NCBI GenBank assembly: GCA_028717345.1
Contig: JAQUNZ010000005.1
Location: forward strand, 1-46,683
DNA length: 46,683 bases
Origin: Candidatus Methanoperedens sp.
GTDB lineage: Archaea; Halobacteriota; Methanosarcinia; Methanosarcinales; Methanoperedenaceae
Direction: 5' to 3'
Shown: piece by piece, positions 30,434 through 38,116 of the stretch
How positions within the stretch are numbered: the stretch's first letter is position 1
How the letters are laid out: each line of letters opens with the position of its first letter
The notes under the pieces: generated by a model
What the model saw: only the letters and a program-made list of their open reading frames with translations
What the model was told of the DNA's origin: nothing
Database searches by the model: none
Program-made: the position numbers and the translations under genes

Positions 30434-31813
30434 ATGAGTATCGACATTAAGGATTTCCTGGAAGATTGCAGGTCAAGAAATTTGACAAATAAGACGATAG
30501 CGACCTACAAATCAAACGTTACCGAATATCTAAGGTTCGTTCAAAATCCTCTCAATGTTGATACTCTTAAACTCCGTAATTTCCTTGACTATTTGAAAAA
30601 TGATCTCGAATATAAGATCGGGAAGGTAGCCAAAAAAGGGGTATGTCCAAAGACGCTCAATGCTTATTTTTCAGCAATCCGCACCTATTACGATTACCTT
30701 GTTTATACCCGGCAGATCGACAATAACCCCGTCCTTCCATTCAGACAGCGTTATCTTTCAAGAATCAAGGAACAGCATAACGGAGAGAACACAAGGCAGC
30801 TTATCAGCATAGAGGACATGATCCAGCTCGTCACTCTGGATATGGCGATCCTGGATAGGGCTATCCTGATGATCCTGGCAAAGACCGGGGTAAGAAGGGG
30901 AGAACTCATAGCGATAGATCGGGAAAATCTCGACCTTGAGAAAAAAGAAATAATCCTGAAACCCAAAGCCAAAAGGACTAACAGGTTAGTGTTTTTTGAT
31001 GATGAAACAGTTTTAGTATTGAGGGCATACCTTGAATGGAGAAACAAAAGGACTAAGATGAAAGCTCTTTTCATCTCGCCAAAGGGTTTTAGAATCAATA
31101 GGGATGACATCAATCAGATAGTAGCCAGGCATGGCAGCCGGTTAGGTCTGCATGATCCAGAGGGCAGCCTTAACAAGAAGCTAACTCCACATTGCTTTAG
31201 ACACTGGTTTACCACTCATTTAAGAAGAAATGAGATGCCCAGGGAATTTATCCAGGAATTGCGCGGGGATCGGCGCACGGATGCCATAGACATCTATGAC
31301 CACATTGATCTATTAGAGTTAAAGGAACGCTATTCTGAGTGCATACCGAAGCTTTTAGAGGTTGACCAGAGGGTAACGGTTAGTCCTGGTTCTCAAGGGG
31401 TAACAGTTAGACCTGACAAGGGGGTAACAGTTAGACCTGACGAGGGGGTAACAGTTAGACCTGACGAGGGGGTAACAGTTAGACCTGATGAGAGGGTAAC
31501 AGTTAGACCTGATGAGAGGGTGACAGTTAAACAAGACCAGAGAGGCAAACATAAGCACGATATCTATGGATTCAGTTTAACACTCTATGAGTATGTCAAA
31601 AGACATGAAGGCTTATCCACAGCGTCAATAAGCAAGTATTTTTTCAAAAATAAAGACTACGTCAAGCAATATTTGTATCGGTTAAAGGATTACGGACTTA
31701 TCTTAAACGATAGGGGTAACTGGTATCCGACTTCAAAAAAGCCGATAGCAGAAACGTATTTTATCAATTCAACAGAGCGATCAAAAGCCGTTTTAACAGA
31801 AGGGATAGCATGA
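30434..31813 (+). CDS. tyrosine recombinase with winged-helix tail, 459 aa
   Basis: A full tyrosine recombinase (residues 1-315) with R154 (TGVRRGEL), H253-x-x-R256 in HCFRHWF, and nucleophile Y288 (DIYDHID). It is a paralogue of the integrase at 16273. Next comes a linker of seven tandem units, mostly VTVRPDEG, each encoded by 24 bases. A C-terminal winged-helix module follows (SLTLYEYVKRHEGLSTASIS, then LKDYGLILNDRGNWYPTSK). The tail is shared with the otherwise distant recombinase at 31941. Such a tail would add DNA-binding specificity or control. Its stop overlaps the next start. Confidence 0.9.
   Translation: MSIDIKDFLEDCRSRNLTNKTIATYKSNVTEYLRFVQNPLNVDTLKLRNFLDYLKNDLEYKIGKVAKKGVCPKTLNAYFSAIRTYYDYLVYTRQIDNNPVLPFRQRYLSRIKEQHNGENTRQLISIEDMIQLVTLDMAILDRAILMILAKTGVRRGELIAIDRENLDLEKKEIILKPKAKRTNRLVFFDDETVLVLRAYLEWRNKRTKMKALFISPKGFRINRDDINQIVARHGSRLGLHDPEGSLNKKLTPHCFRHWFTTHLRRNEMPREFIQELRGDRRTDAIDIYDHIDLLELKERYSECIPKLLEVDQRVTVSPGSQGVTVRPDKGVTVRPDEGVTVRPDEGVTVRPDERVTVRPDERVTVKQDQRGKHKHDIYGFSLTLYEYVKRHEGLSTASISKYFFKNKDYVKQYLYRLKDYGLILNDRGNWYPTSKKPIAETYFINSTERSKAVLTEGIA
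31373..31540 (+). repeat. seven 24-bp coding repeats in the recombinase linker
   Basis: In-frame direct repeats with core ggggtaacagttagacctga encode VTVRPDEG and variants. Neighbouring copies are almost identical, so copy number is probably unstable by slippage or unequal exchange, changing linker length without breaking the frame. Confidence 0.85.
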
Positions 31814-31944
31814 TCTGCATTTTGAGATCCTGTTGGGTTTTCAATGAATTTGTGCCTGGTTTTGATATCATTGTGTATAATAAACGTGACCTCATTGAAA
31901 AGGCAAGAACGTGGTGCCCTGAAAGAATAGAGAGGATAGCATGA
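31810..31944 (+). CDS. 44-aa gene linking two recombinases
   Basis: This tiny frame starts with an ATG inside the stop of the upstream recombinase and ends inside the start of the downstream one (ATGA at both junctions). The product reads MICILRSCWVFNEFVPGFDI, then NKRDLIEKARTWCPERIERI, with a helical basic C-terminus and three cysteines. The double coupling argues for real translation. It could be an excision or directionality factor, though no family supports this. Confidence 0.6.
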   Translation: MICILRSCWVFNEFVPGFDIIVYNKRDLIEKARTWCPERIERIA

Positions 31945-33260
31945 CCTCTGAAAAAGAATACTCGAAGACAATAGAAAAAACCCTCTCGGATTCCAGGATA
32001 AGCAAATCTAACCTTGAAATTCTCAAGTATTACGATTCTCAAGGTAAATTACAACAACAGATAACGTTAGGGACCCGGGTAGTTCGACTTAATATCATCA
32101 GGCAGCTTGCATTATTCTTGGGTTCCAAGAATTTCAAGGATGTAACAAAAGAGGATATAGAGGCTTTCATTTTATCACGTGGGGAATGGCAGCCTAAGAC
32201 CTGGTCAACCAATGGTGCATACATCAAATTCTTCTTTAAATGGCTCAATAACTCGGATGAATATCCATCTAATGTAAAATGGATAAAGACCTCAATGAAG
32301 AGCAAAAACCGTAAACTGCCATCGGATTTACTCACACTGGATGAAATTAAAGCGATGGCAAAAGCCGGTAATCCAATGGAGAGGGCTTTCATAAAGGTTC
32401 TTTATGAAAGTGCTTGCAGGATCGGGGAAATTCTCAATCTTAAAATCAAAGATGTTTCTGTTGATCAATACGGAAGTGCTTTAATGGTAGATGGTAAAAC
32501 AGGGATGCGGAGAATCAGGTTAATAGATTCCTCTCCCGATCTTGTTTTGTGGATTGACAAACATCCAAAAAAGCATGACAGGGATTCATGCCTTTTTATT
32601 CAAAACCACTCTAAAACCGATTGCAAAGGGCTTACTGATTCTTATGCAGATACTATACTAATCAAACTTGTCAAATCGGCAGGAATAAAAAAGCATGTTC
32701 ACCCTCATCTTTTCAGGCACAGCAGATTAACGGAATTAGCCAGGGATTTTTCAGAATCAGAGCTTAAAGTGATAGCGGGATGGTCAGGCAATAGCAATAT
32801 GGCAGCGGTTTATGTCCATCTTAGCGGTGGGGATATTGAAAAAAAGATGCTTGAGAGAAGGGGATTACTGAATAAAGAGAATGACAATTTAACGCTTGGG
32901 AGGGTATCAGTTAGTCCTGGTCGTCCTCAAGGGGTGAAAGTATCTCCAGAGCCAGGGATGAAAGTATCTCCGGATCAGAGGGTAAAAGAAATTTCAGAGG
33001 AGTTAACAGAATTTCCCTTTCAAAAGTTAACACTAATTCACCGTAAACCAGGCAGACCTCCAAAAATTATTCAGGGATTTACCTTATCACTTTATAAATT
33101 TATCAAGAAACATGAAGGAGTATCAATATCAGAAATTAGTGATATTTCCCTCAAAAAAAAGGAATCGGTAAAGCCTATTTTATCTCGATTGAAGAATTAC
33201 GGATTTATCATGAACTCTAAAGGTAATTGGTATCCTACATCAAAAGAACTAATACCGTAA
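31941..33260 (+). CDS. second tyrosine recombinase with winged-helix tail, 439 aa
   Basis: A XerC/D-like archaeal recombinase (residues 1-310) with R160 (SACRIGEIL), H256-x-x-R259 in HPHLFRHS, and nucleophile Y291 (AAVYVHLSG). It is only distantly related in its catalytic part to the two other tyrosine recombinases. After a shorter repeat linker (VSVSPGRPQG, VKVSPEPG, MKVSPDQR) it has the same winged-helix tail (SLYKFIKKHEGVSISEIS, then LKNYGFIMNSKGNWYPTSK). It is third in the coupled operon. The two might work as a heteromeric pair. Confidence 0.9.
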   Translation: MTSEKEYSKTIEKTLSDSRISKSNLEILKYYDSQGKLQQQITLGTRVVRLNIIRQLALFLGSKNFKDVTKEDIEAFILSRGEWQPKTWSTNGAYIKFFFKWLNNSDEYPSNVKWIKTSMKSKNRKLPSDLLTLDEIKAMAKAGNPMERAFIKVLYESACRIGEILNLKIKDVSVDQYGSALMVDGKTGMRRIRLIDSSPDLVLWIDKHPKKHDRDSCLFIQNHSKTDCKGLTDSYADTILIKLVKSAGIKKHVHPHLFRHSRLTELARDFSESELKVIAGWSGNSNMAAVYVHLSGGDIEKKMLERRGLLNKENDNLTLGRVSVSPGRPQGVKVSPEPGMKVSPDQRVKEISEELTEFPFQKLTLIHRKPGRPPKIIQGFTLSLYKFIKKHEGVSISEISDISLKKKESVKPILSRLKNYGFIMNSKGNWYPTSKELIP

Positions 33261-33289
33261 CGGACATCAATATGCTTAACTTTTTTCAG

Positions 33290-33307
33290 AAAAAGGTAGA
33301 CCTTTTT
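33290..33307. terminator. hairpin AAAAGGT-ag-ACCTTTT, copy 2
   Basis: The same 16-base dyad as at 23709, here 30 bases after the recombinase stop, followed by thymines. A transcript end is the simplest explanation. Confidence 0.55.
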
Positions 33308-33403
33308 GAAATCTCGAAATATCAATGTTTTTCATGATATATATTGATAGTATCATTATATTTTTCATGTGAAACGTCATGGATATGACCAGGTGATATA
33401 TCC

Positions 33404-33571
33404 TTGGTGAAAATTCAACTCGGAAATGATGGACGGTTTAACGTCACGATACCTAAAGATATCGTGGATGGAAAAGCATGGAAGAAAGGGGATGAACTTG
33501 GTTTTTGCATTGTGGATCATGAGATCAACCGGCCTGTGCCGGGAGATATTTTCCTTAGAAAGAACAGATGA
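33404..33571 (+). CDS. AbrB/SpoVT-type small regulator, 55 aa
   Basis: It starts at TTG (33404) or GTG (33407) with an AGGTGAT site 6-9 bases upstream. The product has the AbrB swapped-hairpin pattern: KIQLGNDGRFNVTIPKDIV, WKKGDELGFCIVD, then GDIFLRK. It is the second AbrB-like protein of the element. Its TGA overlaps the ATG of the next small gene, so the two may form a regulator pair. Confidence 0.65.
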   Translation: MVKIQLGNDGRFNVTIPKDIVDGKAWKKGDELGFCIVDHEINRPVPGDIFLRKNR

Positions 33572-33681
33572 AACACTACTGTGCTCTACGGAGAAAGCGA
33601 TTTGAAAAAGAATTGCTTCCATGTGTGAGATATTCAGGATATCATTGTAAAATGAGTAGCTCGTGTAAAGTATCGGTATGA
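33568..33681 (+). CDS. tiny Cys/His basic protein, 37 aa
   Basis: It begins inside the stop of the AbrB-like gene (ATGA). It has four cysteines and two histidines in a basic context (HYCALRRKRFEKELLPC, then YHCKMSSSC), enough for one zinc site. Together with the upstream gene it could act as a partner or toxin. There is no family match, and the size makes it tentative. Confidence 0.45.
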   Translation: MKHYCALRRKRFEKELLPCVRYSGYHCKMSSSCKVSV

Positions 33682-33693
33682 GAGGATTCTGCC

Positions 33694-34218
33694 GTGATCT
33701 TCATCTCTGGGTTGATTGCTGCTCCGAAGGATCCTGCCAGTTCGCGGATATCTGCGGCGTATATGAGGGTCTCGACAGAGGAGCAGGACCTGAGCCTGCA
33801 GGAGGACGCAATACGAGGTTCTGGAGCAAATAGGACATACAAAGACAAGGAGAGCGGGATGAACGTAAGCCGGGAGGCTTATGTGTGGCTCTGTAGAGAC
33901 ATTAGGGAGGGAAGGATATCAGAGGTCATAGTCTACAGGTTGGACCGGCTCGGACGGGATCCAGTGGAACTGGTCCGTTTTTTCATGGAACTCCTGGAAA
34001 AATACCAGGTGAAATTCAGATCCCTGACAGAGCCGTGGCTTACCCGGTGGAACGAAGGACCTATGGAGTTTCAGATGTGGTGGAACCAAGTTGGATATGC
34101 CAGGTTCGAGCTTCTCCTCCTGAAGGACAGGCAGCGCAGGGGAATAGCGGCAGCCAGGGCGAGAGGGAAGCATCTGGGGAGACCAAGAAAAAAAAGTGAC
34201 GCCCAGACAGGGAATTAA
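33694..34218 (+). CDS. serine recombinase (resolvase family), 174 aa
   Basis: The N-terminal catalytic domain carries AAYMRVSTEEQDLSLQ with nucleophile S27, the conserved ESGMNVSR region and VIVYRLDRLGRDP. The C-terminus ends in a basic tail (RQRRGIAAARARGKHLGRPR), the usual start of a resolvase DNA-binding region. The family's final helix-turn-helix is missing, so the protein may be short or use an alternative contact. It starts at GTG with a GAGG site and lies 100 bases inside attR. It could act in dimer resolution or integration. Confidence 0.87.
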   Translation: MIFISGLIAAPKDPASSRISAAYMRVSTEEQDLSLQEDAIRGSGANRTYKDKESGMNVSREAYVWLCRDIREGRISEVIVYRLDRLGRDPVELVRFFMELLEKYQVKFRSLTEPWLTRWNEGPMEFQMWWNQVGYARFELLLLKDRQRRGIAAARARGKHLGRPRKKSDAQTGN

Positions 34219-34320
34219 ACCCTGTCTGTCCGGTCCCCGTAGGCAGTTCAAGGCCTTATTTAAGGGCCACAGATCCTTGCGGTTCCGTTCCGGGCACATT
34301 TCATAATAGTAATGAGACCA

Positions 34321-34338
34321 AATGCTCCGATGGGGATT
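34321..34338. repeat. attR: 18-bp core within the tRNA-Glu gene
   Basis: Identical to attL at 14099-14116. This copy forms the acceptor end and part of the T-arm of tRNA-Glu, and the rest of the tRNA continues to the right. The integration therefore restored a complete tRNA gene. Confidence 0.9.
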
Positions 34339-34397
34339 TGAACCCCAGTCGTCAGAGTGAGAGTCTGACATGATTGGCCGTGCTACACTATCGGAGC
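34323..34397 (-). tRNA. tRNA-Glu (anticodon CTC)
   Basis: The acceptor stem pairs GCTCCGA with TCGGAGC and has an A discriminator. The D-arm holds TAGTGTAGCACGGCCAATC, the anticodon stem TCAGA/TCTGA encloses loop CTCTCAC with anticodon CTC, and the T-arm reads GGGTTCAAATCCC. No CCA is encoded. It reads codon GAG. Its 3' end is the integration site of the mobile element. Confidence 0.93.
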
Positions 34398-34566
34398 GTG
34401 GTCATCTGAAAGTCATTATGTAGTTATTAAAGTTTCGTTTACAATCATCATTTCAATCGGTCTGAATAGATTACATTATTAATTTAGATACTCTAATAAA
34501 GATTATCATGTTTAATCATGATAAACTATATGTACTATGACATTTATTTATGTGTTGGAGGCTTTT

Positions 34567-34983
34567 ATGAGCGAAATCGTAAATGTTGTCTCCCGTAACA
34601 ACGGGAAAGTGAACCGTAAAAAAGTGAAGGCATCGCCATATGAATTTACCATAGCCACTCGGGCAAAGTGGGAAATGGTGATCGCTGATGAGGACGTAAC
34701 CATAGGTGCAGGAAAGCTGGAGCGTGTCAAGGTAAAAGAAGTCAAAGTACAGAAGGACATGCTTGCAATACCCTGCGCTTTCAGCCATCATCCTCTGGTT
34801 TCGGTCATAAAAGTCGCGACCAAGAATGGTCCAGCACCTGTTGAGACAGACCGTATCATCAACGCGGCTTATGTGCTCGGTCAGGAATCAGGTGAGATCA
34901 AGAAAGGTGACCTGCTTTCAGTGCTGAACCTGTATCCGATAATGTTCACCAGAGAGGCTACTAAACCTGTTGTAGTTGGGTGA
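34567..34983 (+). CDS. archaeal DUF22-like protein, 138 aa
   Basis: I start at the ATG at 34567 because a TTGGAGG site lies 5-8 bases before it; an upstream in-frame ATG is less likely. The protein is strand-rich without membrane segments (YEFTIATRAKWEMVIADEDV, then VTIGAGKLERVKVKEV) and has a conserved-looking PCAFSHHPLVSVIKVA. It resembles archaeal DUF22 proteins, whose role is unknown. It is coupled to the next gene by a short overlap. Confidence 0.65.
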   Translation: MSEIVNVVSRNNGKVNRKKVKASPYEFTIATRAKWEMVIADEDVTIGAGKLERVKVKEVKVQKDMLAIPCAFSHHPLVSVIKVATKNGPAPVETDRIINAAYVLGQESGEIKKGDLLSVLNLYPIMFTREATKPVVVG

Positions 34984-34988
34984 GGACG

Positions 34989-35492
34989 ATGGAAACCTGC
35001 ATGATATGCAAGGGAGATCAGGACTCAAAATATTACACTGGCTACAACATCTGCACAGAATGCGCTGATCTTATGGAAGACCTGATGGGTGAATATTTCC
35101 TGAGAACGATAAAAGAAGGCTCAGGATCAACAAAAGGATATCTCAGATATCTAGAGAGCGGAAAACAGTATGTCAGCGACTACCAGAAGATCAGAAAAAA
35201 CACGAAGCGCCACATCAAGCACATGGAAGAGCATGTGCGTGAAGAGATGCAGAAAGGCGCTGAAGGCGGAAAGAAGAGATACCTTGAAAGGCTGCTCCTG
35301 ACCATTAACTGGCTTACGAACTCCCCTGAGTTCTATAACTACTATTTCAAGGAATACTATGTCTGCCCGGAATGCGGTGCATCCATATTCGACCACTACG
35401 AAAAACAGGAAGTCGGCGACTGGCTCATGATAACCTGCGGAAAGTGCGATACTGTGATAAAGAAGTATTTTTCGCCCAGGTTCGTGAGTTAG
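34989..35492 (+). CDS. two-zinc-ribbon archaeal protein, 167 aa
   Basis: It has an N-terminal ribbon (CMICKGDQD, then NICTECADL), a helical middle with many charged residues, and a C-terminal ribbon (VCPECGASIFDHY, then ITCGKCDTV). The start may be the ATG at 34989 (GAGG just upstream) or a GTG at 34980 that overlaps the previous stop. The two genes form a pair of unknown role. The arrangement suggests nucleic-acid or protein binding. I recognise no specific family. Confidence 0.65.
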   Translation: METCMICKGDQDSKYYTGYNICTECADLMEDLMGEYFLRTIKEGSGSTKGYLRYLESGKQYVSDYQKIRKNTKRHIKHMEEHVREEMQKGAEGGKKRYLERLLLTINWLTNSPEFYNYYFKEYYVCPECGASIFDHYEKQEVGDWLMITCGKCDTVIKKYFSPRFVS

Positions 35493-35508
35493 TTGTTTTA
35501 TTTTTTTA

Positions 35509-35594
35509 CGCCGAGGTAGGGATTTGAACCCTAGCTTACCAGAAGGTAAAACAGGTCTCGAGCCTGCCGCGTTAGTCCGCTCTGCCACCTCGGC
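35509..35594 (-). tRNA. tRNA-Ser (anticodon CGA)
   Basis: The acceptor stem pairs GCCGAGG with CCTCGGC and has a G discriminator. The anticodon loop CTCGAGA gives anticodon CGA. A long variable arm (TTTTACCTTCTGGTAAGC) and T-arm GGGTTCAAATCCC complete the type II tRNA. It reads codon UCG. Confidence 0.92.
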
Positions 35595-35776
35595 ACACGA
35601 ATGCTTTTAATATAGTTTATTTGCTATTAACTTGACGCTTCCAAATCCAAAATAGTATATAATTTATTTCAAGAAAGTTCCATTGGAAACAAAAGGGTTG
35701 TATTTATCCGATAGTTATTTCTTATAACATTTTCTTTTAAATTTATAATGTGTATTATAATCAATATTCGTTATAA

Positions 35777-36037
35777 TTGATATATAGCTTTATATTGGAG
35801 GTTAGCGAAAAGATCGGGAACATTGGCTTCTGGCTCCTTAGTTCAGGTATCGCTATCATATTCATATTGATGCTTATTGCAGGGTATATCGGTTCATCCC
35901 TTGCCATAGCAGGAAAAAGAGCTATGATCGAAGCAGAGACTGCACCTTACATGATCCTTATAATGGTTTTTGCTACCGTAATAGCAATCGGGTCATATCT
36001 TACGGTGTACAATTTATTCAAGACAATGAGTAATTGA
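35777..36037 (+). CDS. small two-helix membrane protein, 86 aa
   Basis: Two clear membrane segments (FWLLSSGIAIIFILMLIAGY and APYMILIMVFATVIAIGSYL, given within their limits) flank a polar loop. No ATG exists: the frame can begin at the TTG at 35777, next to TATA-like DNA that would give a leaderless transcript, or at the TTG at 35795. The family is unknown. It sits alone between tRNA-Ser and the S4/methyltransferase gene. Confidence 0.6.
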   Translation: MIYSFILEVSEKIGNIGFWLLSSGIAIIFILMLIAGYIGSSLAIAGKRAMIEAETAPYMILIMVFATVIAIGSYLTVYNLFKTMSN

Positions 36038-36148
36038 ATTTTTTCGAATCCAACCTGATGCAGACACGTATGCCATAACATGGTTAAATTATTGTAGTTT
36101 CATGCCATTCTGGCATTAACAATTGCAATCCAATTTATCTGGTGTTCT

Positions 36149-36796
36149 ATGAGACTTGACTCTTTCCTTGTTGATATGGGCGACCTTGGTTCCCGCGCTC
36201 GTGCAAAAAAAGCCATTACAGAGGGGCAGGTAAAGGTCAATGGAAAAGTGATAGCAAAACCATCGTATGATGTTGCGTATTCAGATATCATTGAAGTTAC
36301 GCAGGGTATGGATATGCCTGCTGGATACTGGAAACTCAAAGAGATCCAGGAAAAGACAGGAATTATAAAAAACGGTGACAGTGTGCTGGATATAGGCTCA
36401 AGCGCAGGCGGTTTCCTGTTATTTGCCTCTGAACTTGCCTCACAGGTCCATGGTATCGAGTTCAGTAAAGAGTTCCGTACCGAGCTTGGAAAGATCGCGC
36501 ATGAACACCCTAATATCACAGTCGAGTTCGACGACGTGTTCACAATGACTTTTGAGAAGGAAAAATACGATGTATTGCTCATGGATATCACAGTCAGCCC
36601 TTTTTCGTCTATAAAGGCGCTTGAGAACGCGCTGCCTGCATTGAAACGAGGTGGAATGCTCATGCAGGTGCTGAAGCTGCCGAAAAAAAATGAGAGAGAG
36701 CCGACCCTCCTGATACTCTCTTCTATGGGTCTTGAGATCATTGATGTGCTTGAACCTGAGAAAAAAGAAGCCTATGTCATAGCGAGGAAATTGTGA
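36149..36796 (+). CDS. TlyA/FtsJ-type RNA methyltransferase with S4 domain, 215 aa
   Basis: Residues 1-55 form an S4 RNA-binding domain ([20 protein letters not shown], then [15 protein letters not shown]). The rest is an FtsJ-like Rossmann methyltransferase with [15 protein letters not shown] as SAM motif I. It resembles bacterial TlyA, which 2'-O-methylates rRNA, and archaeal proteins of the same plan. The catalytic Lys-Asp-Lys-Glu tetrad is only partly evident. Its stop overlaps the dph2 start by 4 bases, coupling a ribosome-modifying and an elongation-factor-modifying enzyme. Confidence 0.82.
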   Translation: MRLDSFLVDMGDLGSRARAKKAITEGQVKVNGKVIAKPSYDVAYSDIIEVTQGMDMPAGYWKLKEIQEKTGIIKNGDSVLDIGSSAGGFLLFASELASQVHGIEFSKEFRTELGKIAHEHPNITVEFDDVFTMTFEKEKYDVLLMDITVSPFSSIKALENALPALKRGGMLMQVLKLPKKNEREPTLLILSSMGLEIIDVLEPEKKEAYVIARKL

Positions 36797-37773
36797 TAGA
36801 ACAATTCGATCTGGATATTGAACGCATAATTGCGATCATAAAAGAGAGGAACTGCAAAAAAGTTGGTCTCCAGTTCCCTGAAGGACTGAAAAGGCGGGCG
36901 ACCGGTCTTGCAGAAGAGATAGAAAAAAAGACCGTGGCGAGTGTTATTATTTCAGGCAACCCCTGTTTTGGGGCATGCGATATCGATACCGTACTTGCAG
37001 GCAGGGTCGATGTACTGTTCCATTTCGGGCATGCAGGTATGGGGAAATACGACAACGTGGTCTTTATTGAAGCGCGCTCGAATATAGATGTGGTTCCAGC
37101 GGTCAGGAAAGCCCTCCCTATGTTGAAAACCGATACCATAGGCTTGATAACCACAGTCCAGCATGTTCATAAGCTGGATGAAGTTTGTACGGTCTTAAAA
37201 GAAAATGGGAAAGAATGTGTTGTTGGGAGGGGAGACGAGAGAGTCGCATACCCCGGTCAGGTTCTCGGATGCAATTTTACGGCGGCGCGGGTCGATTGCG
37301 AGGAAATCCTCTATATCGGAAGCGGGGTTTTCCACCCGCTTGGAGTTGCTATCGCCACGGGGAAAAGAGTGGTTGCAGCAGACCCGTATCTGAACAAGGC
37401 GGTGGAAGTTGCTCCAGAAAAATTCCAGCGAAAGCGCGGCGGATATATCGCAAAAGCCATGGACGCAGATGTTTTTGGGATCATTGTTTCCACAAAGAGC
37501 GGGCAGAACAGGATGGAACTTGCCATGCGGCTAAAAGCGCTGGCTGAAAAGCATGGTAAGAAGGGTTTCATCATCGAGATGGAACTTGTAACGCCAGAGC
37601 AGTTGCTGGCATTCCAGGCTGATGCTTATGTGAACACAGCCTGTCCGAGGATAACGATCGACGATGCTGAAGGGTTCCATGTGCCAGTCATTACGCCGCA
37701 GGAGTTTGAAATTGCGCTTGGAGAGAGGGGGATCGAGGATATAGAGATGGATGAGATATTTCAGGATACTTGA
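36793..37773 (+). CDS. dph2: diphthamide synthase subunit Dph2
   Basis: A 326-residue radical enzyme that transfers the aminocarboxypropyl group from S-adenosylmethionine to a histidine of elongation factor 2, the first step of diphthamide synthesis. The three cysteines that hold its [4Fe-4S] cluster are present: C62 (GACDIDT), C160 (VLGCNFTAA) and C284 ([11 protein letters not shown]), at the same spacing as in Pyrococcus Dph2. It starts at GTG overlapping the previous gene. Length is typical for archaeal Dph2, which works as a homodimer. Confidence 0.94.
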   Translation: MIEQFDLDIERIIAIIKERNCKKVGLQFPEGLKRRATGLAEEIEKKTVASVIISGNPCFGACDIDTVLAGRVDVLFHFGHAGMGKYDNVVFIEARSNIDVVPAVRKALPMLKTDTIGLITTVQHVHKLDEVCTVLKENGKECVVGRGDERVAYPGQVLGCNFTAARVDCEEILYIGSGVFHPLGVAIATGKRVVAADPYLNKAVEVAPEKFQRKRGGYIAKAMDADVFGIIVSTKSGQNRMELAMRLKALAEKHGKKGFIIEMELVTPEQLLAFQADAYVNTACPRITIDDAEGFHVPVITPQEFEIALGERGIEDIEMDEIFQDT

Positions 37774-37791
37774 ATTGAACTTGTTATCGTA

Positions 37792-38067
37792 TGGGGCTGG
37801 TGAGATTTGAACTCACGATCGACGGGTCTCTCCGAAAACGCCAGGTTTTAGGCGCACTTGACCCAGACCCCGGATTTAAATCCGGGGTCTACGGGGACTT
37901 TGAGCAGCACGTTCAGTGCTCCAACGGTTCCTCACTGCTTACCGCGTCCGGTTCGCTCGGTTGACCCGTTGCTCATCATAACAAACCGGTAAAACTCCGG
38001 AATAAATTCCGGTGTCTCCGGATTTTCCGCTGGAGCCCGTCGCCATGCCGGACTAGGCCACAGCCCC
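37792..38067 (-). tRNA. tRNA-Trp (anticodon CCA) with about 200-nt intron
   Basis: The 5' exon (38067 down to about 38030) gives acceptor GGGGCTG, the D-arm and GACGGGCTCCAG, ending after the anticodon CCA. The 3' exon (about 37827 down to 37792) gives ACCCGTC, the T-arm with GAGTTCAAATCTC, CAGCCCC and an A discriminator. Joined, the anticodon stem is ACGGG/CCCGT around loop CTCCAGA. The intron position after base 37 is the standard archaeal one. In euryarchaea this intron usually carries box C/D guide RNA functions. Confidence 0.88.
37828..38029 (-). ncRNA. tRNA-Trp intron with box C/D-like motifs
   Basis: On the tRNA strand the intron contains ATGATGA, a perfect box C, followed by a possible guide (gcaacgggtc) resembling part of the anticodon stem. 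CTGA (box D-like, in gcactgaacgtgct) and a CAGTGAGG stretch are further on. It also contains two hairpins absent from short introns: a 24-bp palindrome (37866-37889, centre cggatttaaatccg) and ccggaataaattccgg. In haloarchaea this intron guides 2'-O-methylation of the tRNA itself. The same role is inferred here. Confidence 0.6.
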
Positions 38068-38116
38068 TGATGACCCGCTATACTCGATTCAATGGCTATT
38101 AAAACTATCTAATATT

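Larger units (their letters stand above)
14099..34338. mobile_element. integrated virus-like element in tRNA-Glu(CTC)
   Basis: An element of about 20.2 kb between direct 18-bp tRNA-derived repeats. It carries three tyrosine recombinases, a serine recombinase, a packaging-type ATPase, a cassette of small structural-looking proteins with phage tail-fibre motifs, ParA with a partner, AbrB, ribbon-helix-helix and winged-helix regulators, and many tiny Cys-rich proteins. Housekeeping genes lie on both sides and none inside. It also holds several families of short repeats that the flanks lack. Together this suggests a temperate archaeal virus with plasmid-like maintenance functions. I found no replication initiator or DNA polymerase. 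Confidence 0.88.

Noticed and set aside
31355-31558. Minus-strand frame with repeated CYPLVRSN units
   Set aside because: It is the antisense of the 24-bp coding repeats in the recombinase linker, which is clearly the real frame.
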